Below the pieces are notes generated by a model. The model was not told where the DNA came from. It did not search any database and saw nothing but the letters and a program-made list of their open reading frames with translations. The position numbers were made by a program, and so were the translations under genes. A stretch of 64,000 bases of DNA from Ashinkailepas kermadecensis (taxonomy: Eukaryota > Arthropoda > Thecostraca > Neolepadidae), in the NCBI GenBank assembly GCA_034440615.1, contig JAOTOM010004664.1:191001-255000 (forward strand), in the 5' to 3' direction. Position 1 is the stretch's first letter; every line of letters begins with the position of its first letter. Positions 36,399-47,467 of this stretch are shown here, in pieces.

Positions 36399-38239
36399 AC
36401 ATGTACTAAGCACTATTCTTTTAATTATGTGACTTCACCAGTTATTGGAGGATTTTCCCCGTTGGTCAGGATGCTTAACAAATATAAACATACACATCGT
36501 GGAATAAAAAATCAGATTTTCTGACATCTGAAAATACAGTGGGCTAAATCCTATGAGTTTTTTTCCGGGGGGGGGAGGTCTAGTGCGTTGGCACTTCGCC
36601 CCCCCCATGTTTTTCAAAAATCGACACCCCTGGATGGGAGTAGCAAAAAGACAACTAATTATGTTGAAGAAATGGAAGGGTGTGCTCCGCAGCTTACGTA
36701 TGTTGTGCGTTGATGGGCAACGTTTCTCGGAATGGGCGGATCTATGAATTTTGATCCGGGAGGGGGTACAGAGGAGAACTTGCTCTACGGGGGACGCAAA
36801 TTATCCGGGGATCCGGGGGGGTGCCATTCTATTATAAGTGGTGCGATCTGCCGATAGAAACAGTCGTTGAGAGTGGAGCATCAAATCTCTATCGGGAAGA
36901 GCGGCACACGTCCCCAGCTCCTCCTGGATCCGCCAGTGCTTGTGGGTGCACATCTCTTGGCTATGGGTGCATGTAAACCTGCAAGGAGATATCAAGTTGC
37001 GCGTATGATGCCTCCGAGACTCTAACTTCGCATTTTGTTAAAGGAAAAAATGCACTTCGTCGTTATTTGTACTCAGGGTTGAACCACACCGATTGCCGTA
37101 TGAACTGGACACCATATGACACCTTAGGTTACATTGCCAATTATCATATAAAAGCACCATATCTATTCACAAGAACGACACATAAAAAAACTTGTCGTTT
37201 CATGAAAATCACCTGCGCTTTGTATTTGGTGTCCTCTATATGTTCTTTATATCCCTCCCCGTCTTTCCGGTCATATCTTCACACCCCGTCTCGGGGGGGG
37301 GGGGGGTGACACAAACACCCCTCTAATGTAAAAACTAAGGGTCGCACGAAAACCAAAAAGATGTCATCGGAAAACGTCCGACGAGTAGGGCCAGACACCC
37401 CCCATAAACTGTTTCCCCCAAAAAAGTGACGTCACTAGGGGGCTAGGTTTTCACGACTTAGATCATGTTTTTTACTCTGGGGAGTTAATTTTGGAGGGAG
37501 ATTTGACAAAAGAAAAATTATTTAGGATCAGAAAAAGAATACGAAATGGACCATGTCCAAAACAATTCTACTCATCCACCAAAGAAAAATCCGAGTTTTG
37601 AATTTTCAACTTTCTTTAATCTGTATTTTTCTAACAGGTAGAGCGGACCTAAAAACGTTGTTCGAAGTCAACTTGCTCTCATAAAAAAATGCTTACTTGA
37701 GCTAGAACCTTTGACTTTAGCTCCAATGGGCAAATATGAAAAACTAGTAAGTAATCAAAAGCGGGGAACATATAAAATTCCTCTGGTGCGTTTTGTTTCG
37801 CCCTAAAGATAAGCAAACGCTGAAAGTTTCATTAAAATATCTTTATTCGTTCAAGCGTGACGACTGGTTGTCCTTTTTTGGAAGTGATGTCACTGGATCT
37901 TGACTAACTTGTTGGCCCTAGATGACCTGACCTCAAAATATTGGCACAACATTCCAAATTGATGTGGGAAACGGTATGCCAAATACGGGGCGTGCCGCGT
38001 GTCTTTTTCAATATCTACGGAAAACCTTGGGCGGGCCGCGAGAAGATCAGTTCAGGTTTTCTCAAGGGCTTGGAGTTCCCAGAAAATGAACTCACAATTG
38101 AGAGCATGAGCTGTTTACCAACATGCCTTTTCGTGAAAGCATTGGACGGTTTTTTCCCTGGAACGTACCGTTCTTCGATTTTTGAAAAGTTCCCCAGTGC
38201 GTGTGCTGCCTCTCTGTTTACTACAGATCCGACAAAGTT
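36399..38239. other. no supported gene; low-copy sequence
   Basis: Contains G-runs (36567-36577, 37292-37306) and short frames without recognisable domains. A 134-codon frame at 37941-38345 runs into the duplicated block and shows no motif I recognise. Confidence 0.4.
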
Positions 38240-40318
38240 AGGATGCACCAGCTGGGATGTCCCTTCCCCCTCCCTACTGCGCAGGGATGTCACTATAACT
38301 GCTGGAGTGCGTGTCTGTTGTCGAGTGTCCTTCATGCAACTTTAGAAGTGCCATGCACAGGGATAACGTGCCTATGCAAGTCCAGGATGATTATTCAATG
38401 TCTGGCGTGCTCATCTACTTCTGAGGCGTCCGGACTCCTACACCTCTGTGGGTGTCCCTCTGCTACACGACAGTAATCCTACAAGCCCAGAATGCCCCTG
38501 AAGCTGCTGTGATGATCCTACATTCAGGAGTATACATATAGCTGTTGTGGAGATCCTCCCGAAAGACTAATCCGTGTCCTGACAAGTACAATATTCCTCT
38601 AAATTACTGGCGCGTCTCAATTGCAGATGCCCGGGCGGAGCCCTATAGAACTGTTGGACTGGGATATCTCTGCACAATACGGGAGTGCTCTTACAAGACC
38701 AAGATGAGGATGTCCCAACAACTGCTGGGATGCTTCTCTCTTCAGGGGTGCCCCTGTACAACTTCATGGGGCGCGATTTGAGACTGCGTGACCAAATGCA
38801 GATATGGTGCACACGAGTTTCACCCTGGTTACAATCAGTTGCACTTTGAAGATAATATCGGAATGACTTCTTACATTGTAGCTTCGAAATATCACACATA
38901 CTACTTTTTCGCCACTTAACACGCGCCCTGGAGGGCCTCTGGGAATTACTCGCACTGGAGGGAGGGGCGGATTCCCCCCCCCCCTAAGATCTCGGCTCCT
39001 AGTAAAGCTGGAGGAATGAAATTCGCAGGGTGGATGGGCACGGTAGTGAACTCTATTGTGTGCAATTTTTGTGACCTTAGGTCGATATCTTCAAGGTCAA
39101 ATGAGGTCAGATTGGCAAAATTTTCTGGTTTTGCGTGGCTTGGCTTGTCATCGTTATGGATCGCTGTGATTGTGTTTAAATGCTCAAGAATGGGCATCAA
39201 TGATATTTTGGACATTGCTAATTATCCAATGCAGATGCTAGACCCAACATTTGACCTCAGGTCACCTATATAGCACCACTTTATCAGGTCAGTTACCTGT
39301 TCCAGTTACCGGAACCGGCCGCCCGCCCGACTGCTCCGTCGGGCAGCTCGGAGCAATCGGCTTCGTGAAGAAGGGAGTGAAATACATGAATAAAGTATGG
39401 AAACGCAATGACAAACAGTACAAATGACAACCAGTAGTGCATTTATGGCAACATTCCAGTTGATCAAGTTTGGTTCCATTAATCTGTCATGAACTTGACC
39501 TGACTTGACCTTGATGACCTAACATGACCTTGAAACTATACAGCATATCAATATGCATCAAACAAGTCGCTAGTGTTGCCTAGAACACTTCCCTTTTGTC
39601 AGTATACTGGAAGCGCATCAGCGCCGATTTTTGTGGTCTGGCGCCATAACATTTTTTGACTTTAGCGGCCCCTAATTAGAAAAATGTTCGACCGATTTCC
39701 ATTTTTCTTGCTTTAAACGACGCGCCGTTCATTTCTAAGCAGGTACACCGGAAGTCGCGTATGTCGACCGGTAAAATTTGCAGTTATTTGCGAAAAACCG
39801 GAGGGGTGGGCGGATTTCGCCCCCCCCCCCCTCCAGTGCGCGTGTTAAAGCGCGTCAATCAAGCAGTCTACTCATCTCATTTTGTTTTGTGGGCGGCGCC
39901 ATTAGCCGAGATCGTGCATAAAATGCGTCGAGAACCACCCAATAAACAAACAACAGCTCTGATTTACACAGCTTGTGTTGCGTGGGCCGATCCCGGCGAT
40001 AGTCCAACTTACCATTATTGTAATCAGTTCAGTTTTGAAGATAATCCAGAGAGGATCTGCTAGCATTGAATTCCAAAATCTTAAAAAGCGATCTCAATGA
40101 TTTTCCTCTTTATAATATTTATTGGGTCATTCAAAAGGTTATCTGACACACATTTTTCTCAATTTGTGTTAAGTGGGCTAATCCCGGCGGTAGTGCAACG
40201 CCAGGTCAATCCGCGGCAGGACGGGGGCAAGCCCCAAAAGTCCCGCCAAAGTTCAAAAATCAGTTTAATATTCTGGTCCCCATGTCGGGGACGTATCAGA
40301 TATTAAGCTGATAAGAAC
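38240..40318 (+). repeat. direct duplication, left copy (carries TTAA element)
   Basis: Matches 62660-63827 in the same orientation, for example cagctgggatgtccc, tccgtgtcctga, and the segment with gatagtccaacttaccatt, through the ctgataagaacagg that abuts the R2-like 3' end. It differs mainly by the 925-bp TTAA element at 38920-39844. No coding function apparent. Confidence 0.85.
38920..39844 (+). mobile_element. TTAA-flanked non-autonomous TIR element, copy 3
   Basis: 925 bp between TTAA at 38916-38919 and 39845-39848. The paralogous empty site is at 63343-63346, where a single TTAA joins cgccac to agcgcgtc, proving the ends and the 4-bp duplication. TGACCTCAGGTCA is at 39252-39264. Termini CACGCGCCCTGG / CCAGTGCGCGTG are unequal beyond about 7 bp. 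Confidence 0.92.
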
Positions 40319-41053
40319 AGGTTTTTCTCTATTCAAGGAAATGTTTAAGACCAATACACATAATTACACTCAAATAGCATTTCCTCGTGTGCTGGCACCA
40401 CACTAGTGCCCGGCCACACGCAACTCTTTTCAGCGCGCTGCCGGCGGCCGAACCCTGGCATGGTGTGCCGTCCGGGAGCGCACCGCGGCGACGTCACGCT
40501 CAAAATGGCAAAAGCACGTTAAAACATGTTAAAGCCGGCGTCGCACGACCGCGGTGGCAACGCCGGCTAAAAACGAAAAAGATGGCAGGTTATCTGCCGG
40601 GAGGGCCGCCCTCCATTTAAAACACCCACGTAGCAACAACAAGCAAAATACAATAACAAAACTCCTAACAATATTACAGTAAAGATAAAAAGAGATCACG
40701 TCGGTAAACAAACACGCACATAACCACGGCGGCCAGAAGGGCCATACGAACCGTGACCCGAGAGACGGGCCCTAACAGAAACAGGTAAAAGTGTTCGTGG
40801 GCACCACACGCCCCAGCCCGGAGCGGCGCGCCAGCACAGCACACCCGGCCGTCACCCCCGCACAGCGAGCACGCGGCCGGGACAAAGGTCGGGGCGGCAG
40901 CACCCAATTCTGCTCCAGTCAGCGCCAGCCGCCGCCGCAGCACCCGAGGGGTAGATAGGTCTTGGGGAAGGACAAGGAGCCCATAGGGCGGAACCATCGA
41001 GAGCCCCTCGCCCCCTTCACCCAGGGCCCGCACGATATGGCGCAACACCCTGC
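40319..41053 (-). other. 3' UTR of R2/NeSL-like copy 1
   Basis: Aligns with 52612-53420 and, for its terminal part, with 63828-64000. The GTGGCCGGGCAC-type hairpin of the other copies is degraded here (about 40387-40423), and an inner stem is still recognisable at 40430-40495. Ends in a T-rich stretch on the plus strand (A-rich in RNA) next to aagaacagg. Confidence 0.75.
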
Positions 41054-41510
41054 CTATCCGCGGTCGTGACGTACGGCCGCGGGTTGCTGGTACTGGCGGT
41101 GCCCGGTGACGTGCTCGATGTACACGTCACGGGACCACCTCAGGGTGTCACTCACCATCAGCTGACGCATCAGCTTCGCATAAAAGCGACTGACGCGCAA
41201 CTGTTTGAGCACGGCCTCGTTCCCCCGGTACCAAGTACCGAGGGAGCCCACAACGAAGGCGGGGATTGAGGCCGTTTTGCCCTGCTGGCGGAGCTGCTCC
41301 ACGAGGGGGGGCATACTTCACCAGCTTCCCGTCGGCGGCGGTCCGCAGCGCCGCGGGTCGGTTCTCGAAGGCGATGGTAACATCGACCAACGAGACCTCG
41401 TTGCCGCGCGTCACAACTAGGTCCAGGCGGAGGACAGAGTCCACGCCCGGCACCTGTCGGTTGACGCGCAGCTCCGTGCCGCCCCGCCCGCTGCGGCACC
41501 GCATTCGTTA
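41054..41510 (-). pseudogene. restriction-like endonuclease domain of R2-like copy 1 (frameshifted)
   Basis: Two overlapping minus-strand frames carry the C-terminal endonuclease. The upstream one has the LDLVVTRGNEVSLVDVTIAFE stretch with the D...D spacing of the PD-(D/E)xK fold and a following K; the downstream one has the YRGNEAVLKQL region and the natural C-terminus. The break coincides with a 7-G run at 41305-41311, where copy 2 reads gaggtggg, so a one-base gain is the likely cause. The expected RPD motif reads RLD here, which would remove a conserved proline. Confidence 0.75.
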
Positions 41511-41807
41511 GGCGGGACAACACTGCGTTGTGGCGCAGCTGAAACGCAGCACTGTGCGGCCGACAATGATTGAGAACATGGGGCAGCGTCTCTGTTATGT
41601 AGCCACAGCACTGTTATGTTCCTCACTGCGCTGCCCTCGTCGCGAGCGGACGTGTTTTTGCGCTCCCGTGACGAGGGAAAATCGTGAGTAAAAGATTGGG
41701 CACAGGTGGTTAGTGGAGGGAGGATTTGTTCTATTGTAGGCCTAGGTTAAGAAAGAGCGGTTATATTGTTTAACTTGAGTATATTAGACTTAGCCTAGGT
41801 ATTCTAA

Positions 41808-42640
41808 GCTTCTATAATTATCGATCGGCCACGTGTACGTTTGTAGACGGGTGGAGTGGCCACGTGGCTTAGGTTTCTGTTAGCATAGAGGAATAAGTTT
41901 GTGTCTGCTTGGTGTTTTAGTTGAAGATTAAAATAGTGAGCTTAACTTACACTAGGTAGCTTCTAGAATTATCCATCGGCTACGTGGACGCTTTGTAGAT
42001 GGGTGGCGTGGCCTCGTGGCTTAGGTTTCTGTAGTGCAGAGGAATAAGTTTGTTTTTTTTTTTTTTGGTGGTTAAGTTTAAAATAGAGTTGACTAAAATA
42101 GTGTGCTTAAATTACACTAGGTATATCTTCTTGTCCTGGTGTTATTGTACAGGTATCTAGGTTTTTGATTATATTAGTGTTTAGTTTGGTTTAGTTGGAG
42201 TTTGCAGCTGGTGGTAGGTATTTAGCAATTACTTCTGTGCATATATTTGCATAGTTTTATCTCATAAGTTTCTTTTTAACGAGCAGATTTTTAGCTTCTA
42301 GAATTATCGATCGGCCACGTGGACGCTTTGTAGACGGGTGGAGCGGCCACGTGGCTTAGGTTTCTGTTAGCATAGAGGAATAGGTCTGTGTCTGCTTGGT
42401 GTTTAAGTTTAAGATAGACTTTAAGATTAAAATAGTGAGCTTAAATTACACTAGGTAGCTTCTAGAATTATCGATCAGCCACGTGAACGCTTTGTAGACG
42501 GGTGGCGCGGTCTCGTGGCTTAGGTTTCTGTAGTGTAGAGGAATAAGTCGGTGTCCTTTTGGTGTTTAAGTTTAAGATAGAGCTTAGGACTAAAATAGTG
42601 AGCTTAAATTACCACTAGGTATATTTCAATATACTGGTGT
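41808..42640 (+). promoter_or_regulatory. CR1-like 5' UTR tandem monomers with CACGTG E-boxes
   Basis: Four diverged monomers of about 150-165 bp begin at 41808, 41959, 42294 and 42458, arranged as two pairs about 490 bp apart. CACGTG occurs at 41830, 41861, 42316, 42348 and 42480. Tandem 5' monomers act as internal promoters in some other LINEs, so this is a plausible promoter. A partial fifth echo lies near 42750-42830. Confidence 0.65.
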
Positions 42641-43065
42641 AATTGCAAAGGCTTCTTTCCTGTGTGTAGATATTATAAGTTACATTAGATAATACTAATT
42701 CTTTCTTAACATCATTTATTTAGTCTTGTGTCATAGTATTTTTGGTGTTTAATTTTAAGATAGAGTTTAAGACTAAACTAGTGAGCTTTGATTACACTAG
42801 TTATATCTTCATATACTGGAGTAATCGTAGAGGTACCTATATAGGCTTTTTGGGATTATATTAGTATTAGTTTCATTTAGTTGGAGTTTGTAGCTGATGG
42901 GAGTTGGTATAACTAAGATTATATTTGCTTAGTTTAGCTTGCGAAAGCAGATATTTATTTTGTTGTTTATTCAGTGTGAGTGTTATTCTATTTTCTAGTC
43001 TTGTGGTGTAGTCTTTTTGGTGTTTAAGTTTAAGATTTAAGTTTAGATAAAAAAAAAAAAAAAAA

Positions 43066-43934
43066 ATGCAAGGTGACTGTGGGAAGTGTAAGTGTATGGA
43101 TGTAATTGGGGACTTGAGTAAGAAAGTAGATATGTTAGCTAGGGAGGTGGAGCGCCTGAAGTGTTTGGTGGCAGGGCCCACCATAGGAAATGTCAGCCAG
43201 GCAAGCCAGGTGCAGGAGCCTAGGAGTGATAGGGGTGGAGATAGTATGGACCATGATAGTAGAGAGTGGAAAGTAGCTAGACGCCAGAGTACGAGACTGG
43301 CTTTAAGGAAAATGGACAAAGGCATTGAAACTAATAATAGGTTTGAGGTACTGCAAGGGAGAGATAGTAATGCTGCTAAAGAGGAAGGTAGGAATGACCA
43401 GGTAGCTGAGGATAGAGAGGGGGAGGTTTTAGTTATAGGGGACTCAAGAGTTAGGTACATGGACCGTACTTTTTGTAGCAGGAACCCCAACAAACGGATT
43501 CGTGTTTGCTTCCCAGGGGCCCAGGTAAAGGATGTTGGTGATAGGATAGAAGGAGTAATGAAGGGTAGTGGAGAGAGCACAACGGTAATTGTGCAGGTTG
43601 GTGTAAATGATGTAGGAAAAGCAAAAACAGAGGAAACAATACAAGAGTATAGGGCTTTGATAGGTAGGCTAGCTGTAAGTAGGAAACGAGGAATGGTAAC
43701 ATCCATCCTCCCTATGGTTAACGCAAGCATAGAGTGGTACTCGAGGGCCATTGGGCTGAATACCAGGGTGGCCAAGATTTGTAAGGAACTTGGCGTGGGG
43801 TTCTTGGATTTGTGGGGGGATTTCTGGGGAAGACTGAAATGTTTGCATTAGATGGGTTACATTTGAGCAAGAGAGGAGTTGAATTGCTCAGCAATAGGTA
43901 TGAGGAGGCTCTCAATAGGAAACAGGGAAACTAG
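43066..43934 (+). pseudogene. CR1-like ORF1 with SGNH/GDSL-type esterase domain (one frameshift)
   Basis: A first frame (43066-43851, 261 aa) has an N-terminal Cys pair and a short heptad-like segment (residues about 15-35), then an esterase-like domain: IGDSRVR around residue 127 (block I, nucleophile Ser) and VGVND near 180 (block III). It ends prematurely with LKCLH. The next block, DGLHLSKRG, with the catalytic Asp and His, continues in another frame from about 43830 to a stop at 43932-43934. A one-base loss between 43820 and 43838 explains this. ORF1 esterase domains are known for CR1-type LINEs. The start ATG follows directly after a 19-A run. Confidence 0.85.
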
Positions 43935-45478
43935 GCAGGTCATGGGGGGATGTAGCTGATGGAGAGAGAAGTCTTGCAAACAAGGGAAGGAATGGTTTAT
44001 CATGTTTTTACGTCAATGCCAGAAGTGTTAGGAACAAAATTGGGGAACTGCATGCTTATATGTTGTCTGAAAAGCTAGATTTGGTATGCATAACAGAGGC
44101 ATGGGTTAATGAAAGCATTTTTGGAGACAACTTGCAAGAATTCGAATTGACAGGCTACAACATGCATGCTTATCAAAGGCAGGCAAGGATAGGAGGAGGT
44201 ATACTGTTGTATGTCAGACAAGAAATGAAATGTCATTCCATAGAAGATAGTGTACATGATGAAGGTGTAGAATCCTTGTGGTTAGATATCATTCTGAAAA
44301 ATGGAACACAATTTAGGGTTGGGGCATTCTATAGACCTCCAGACCAGAATGAAAACACGGACAGGTTGATGCAGGAAGAGATAAGTAGGAGAGTAAAGGA
44401 GAGAACTGTTTTGTTGGGGGATTTCAACATAACAGGATTGGGAAGCAAAACTATAGGTCTAAACAAATCGGGAAGAAGCTTCATGGATTGTTTTGAGGAG
44501 AATTTCTTTTTTCAAATGATACATGAACCTACAAGGGAAAATGAAATATTAGATCTTGTGCTTACTAATGAGGAAAATTTTGTACAAAATGTGAACATAG
44601 GAGAGACTTTGGGTAATAGTGATCACAACATTATACGATTCTCATTGTATGTTGGAAATGTAGGAACCAATAAGACATTGATTCCTAATTTTGCTAAAGG
44701 GAATTACAATGAGTTCAGGATCTTCCTGAATGAAATTGATTGGGAAGACTTATTGAAAGGCTTAGATGCTTATGAAATGTGGAGAATGATAAAATATAAA
44801 CTATTTCAAGGTCAGGATAGGTTCATTCCCAATAGGCAAATTAGATTAACCAGGGTTCAGCTCCCTTCATGGCTGACCAGGGAAGTAAAGCATTTACTGG
44901 AGTCAAAGAAGCAGGCATTCAAGAAACTAAAATATGCTAACTCTGAGGTAAACCTCAAATCATATCAAATAGCTAGAAATAAAGTTAGGAGGTGTGTTAG
45001 GGCATCTAAAAGACTGGCTGAAATCAAATTAGCTCGGGAATGTTCAGCAGGTAATGCTAAGAGATTCTTTAGTTTCTACAAATTTAAGGCTAAAAAGTGT
45101 GGTGTAGGACCACTGGAGGTAGATGGGGAATTAGTGGTTGATGATTGTGATATTGTGGAATCCTTAAGCAAGCAATTCTCATCAGTCTTTACTCAGGATA
45201 ATTCTGGTAGAATAGAAACAACTGAATCATATGCCATGACAGGTGATAGGTTGGAGTATCTTACGATAACTACAGAAGCTGTAGAAAAGCAGTTGCAGAA
45301 TATAAAGCCTAATAAAGCTTCTGGACCAGATGATATATATGCTAGGGTCTTAGTAGAGTGTGCTAAAGCTTTAGCAGTTCCTCTAGGTATACTTTTCAGG
45401 CGGTCTATGGAATACTCTGAAGTGCCTGAAGATTGGAGAAATGCAAATGTAGTTCCAATTTTCAAAAGGGAAGTATGA
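43935..45478 (+). pseudogene. CR1-like ORF2, N-terminal part: apurinic-type endonuclease to RT start
   Basis: The first ATG of this frame is at 44060, but the frame is open upstream and the expected endonuclease beginning (CFYVNARSVRNK) lies before that ATG, so the true start is earlier, close to the ORF1 stop. Counting from 44060: E13 in ITEAW, Y91 in FYRPP, GDFN at 120-123, DLVLT at 165-169 and SDHN at 187-190, the metal-binding and catalytic blocks of APE-type LINE endonucleases. The frame ends at VVPIFKREV; the RT continues in the next frame. The break is at a 4-A run (45464-45467) where five would restore the usual FKKG. Confidence 0.9.
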
Positions 45479-46830
45479 AGTGTGTAGGGAACTACAGGCC
45501 AGTCAGTTTGACCTCAATAGTTTGCAAGGTACTAGAAAAACTGGTTAAACAGAATGTTCAGATTCATCTTGACAGGCACAATCTTTTAAGGGATACTCAA
45601 CATGGATTTCGATCTCGAAGGTCTTGTTTAACTAACCTTTTGGAGTTCATGGAGTATGTTACTAAAGAAGTAGACAATCAAAACAGGATGGATGTTGTGT
45701 ACTTGGACTTTAGCAAAGCTTTTGATAAAGTTCCACATAGGAGGCTAATTCATCAACTACAGCAACATGGGATTGTTGGAAAAGTTCTAGGTTGGATTGA
45801 AGCATGGTTGAGGGGAAGGAAACAAAGGGTAATGTTAAATGGATGTAAATCTGATTGGAAGGATGTTCTGAGTGGAGTACCACAGGGCTCTGTTCTAGGG
45901 CCACTTCTCTTTATCATCTTTGTAAATAACATTGAGGTAGGGCTGAGGAATAGAGTGTTCAAATTTGCTGATGACATCAAACTGGTAGGAGTGGCAAACA
46001 GTTGTGATCAATCTAGTAATATTCAACTAGACTTGGAGGACCTAAAAAAGTGGGCTGATCAATGGCAGATGTCTTTTAACTATGACAAGTGTAAGGTTAT
46101 GCATCTGGGGTCTGGAGGTGAGACTTTCAGATATACAATGGGAGGGAGGGAACTGGATGTTATTGAAGAGGAAAGGGACTTAGGTGTGTTGGTTTCAAAT
46201 GACCTTAAAGCAGAGAAACAATGTAGCTCAGCTAGGAACAGGGCACTCAGAATGCTGGGACTCATTAATAGAAGTGTGATGTATAAGAGCAAGGAAGTCA
46301 TGAAAAAACTGTACTTAGCATATGTGCGACCCCACTTGGAATATTCTGTGCAAGCTTGGAGCCCCTACCTAGAAAAGGATATAGACAAGTTAGAAAGAGT
46401 GCAACGCAAAGCAACTAAACTCATCAGTGGACTAGGTAGCTTAGAATATGGAGAAAGGCTTGTGGCATTAGATATGTACTCACTCAAGTATAGGAGATTA
46501 AGGGGGGACATGATTGAAATGTACAAAATTGTTAAAGGACTAGATCAGGTCAATTTAAATGGTGCTCTTCAGTTTAAAGTATCACACAGGGGTCACCAAC
46601 TCAGGTTAGACAAGTTGAGGTGTAGGACAGTTAAGCGACAGCAGGTCTTCAGTCAAAGGGTTGTTGATCAGTGGAATGGGCTGCCTGCTGATGTTGTGGG
46701 GAGTTCCTCATTGAATGTATTTAAAAGTAGGGTGGACAAATTTTTTAGGCAGGAAAATCTTGTTTTGATTTCTAATTTGGATGGAGGGGATAATATTTAT
46801 GTTAAATGTGCACGGCACAGACCCCTTTAA
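45466..46830 (+). pseudogene. CR1-like ORF2, C-terminal part: reverse transcriptase
   Basis: Continues the RT after the frameshift at 45464-45467. Motifs: NYRPVSLTS, HGFRSRRSC, YLDFSKAFDKVPH with the first catalytic Asp, PQGSVLGPLLF, and FADD with the paired Asp residues, then the CR1-type thumb region (GVLVSNDLK, RPHLEYSVQAWSPY, LERVQRKATKLI). No RNase H domain follows, as usual for CR1. Synthesises cDNA from the element RNA at the nicked target. Confidence 0.92.
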
Positions 46831-47066
46831 GCAGGGGCTATGGTAGCACAATGGGTATGATGGGAGGAGCTTGCAATTGTTGAGGGTGTTATGCAATAGC
46901 AAGTGGATGATGCTAGATAGGCTGGGATATATAGCTTCCTAGGAACTTGGGATTAGGGATTGATTGGGGTGAGAATATGTACATTTCTAGTACCTTTTCT
47001 AGATAGGCTTAACCCAGATGGGCCCCTGTGGCTCTTATTAAGCCTTAACACTTTATGACTTTATGA
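46831..47066 (+). other. CR1-like 3' UTR and octamer tail
   Basis: Short 3' UTR ending in ACTTTATGACTTTATG and then R2-like sequence. No poly(A) tail. Confidence 0.8.
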
Positions 47067-47068
47067 CT

Positions 47069-47467
47069 CCCGTGCGCCACGCTGGTAGACGTTAAGCGGC
47101 ACGAGGCCCAGCCTTGTTCGGCGCACGAACCTCCACTCGGCAAACCGTCGTGAAGCTCCCATTATACATATAATGGGAGCTCACAGGACTGGCTGGCGAC
47201 ACACTCCATGACCTTACCCTGGTGGGGCTTGGCCAGGAGGTCAGCCAGCGCGCGTTGGCGGACCGCACCCCGGACAGTGAGGGCCTCCCTGCGCGGCTCG
47301 ACAGCGGCGGTGCCCACGTGGAGCACCGGGCCGGGGACAGCAGCATGCCACGCGATGGCCACTCGGGAGGCCAGCGCCCAGCGGCGACAGGACGCAGTGC
47401 GCGACACGAGTACGCGTGAATCGTGAAGACACGTCAGCACGTCCGCCATCTCGCATCCGCTCCCCAT
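47069..47467 (-). pseudogene. R2-like copy 1, linker after RT (frameshifted)
   Basis: Continues the RT reading frame in other frames; copy 2 (53815-54540) has the same segment uninterrupted. The CCHC finger that copy 2 encodes falls just at the CR1 insertion and is partly lost here. Confidence 0.7.

Larger units (their letters stand above)
41610..47066 (+). mobile_element. complete CR1-like LINE inserted in R2-like copy 1
   Basis: Boundaries come from comparison with the uninterrupted sequence of copy 2 (around 53932-53955): copy 1 reads agccacagc to 41609, and R2-like sequence resumes at cccgtgcgcc (47069). About 14 bp present in copy 2 are missing, so insertion was accompanied by a small deletion with no target duplication. 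The 3' end carries two ACTTTATG octamers, the kind of short tandem tail known from CR1-type LINEs. It has a long 5' UTR with tandem monomers, ORF1 with an esterase-like domain and ORF2 with endonuclease and reverse transcriptase. Each ORF is one frameshift from intact. Confidence 0.9.

Noticed and set aside
37941..38345. 134-codon plus-strand frame and the opposing 106-codon frame
   Set aside because: No recognisable motif; it spans the boundary of a duplicated block, and the second block copy does not keep the frame open.
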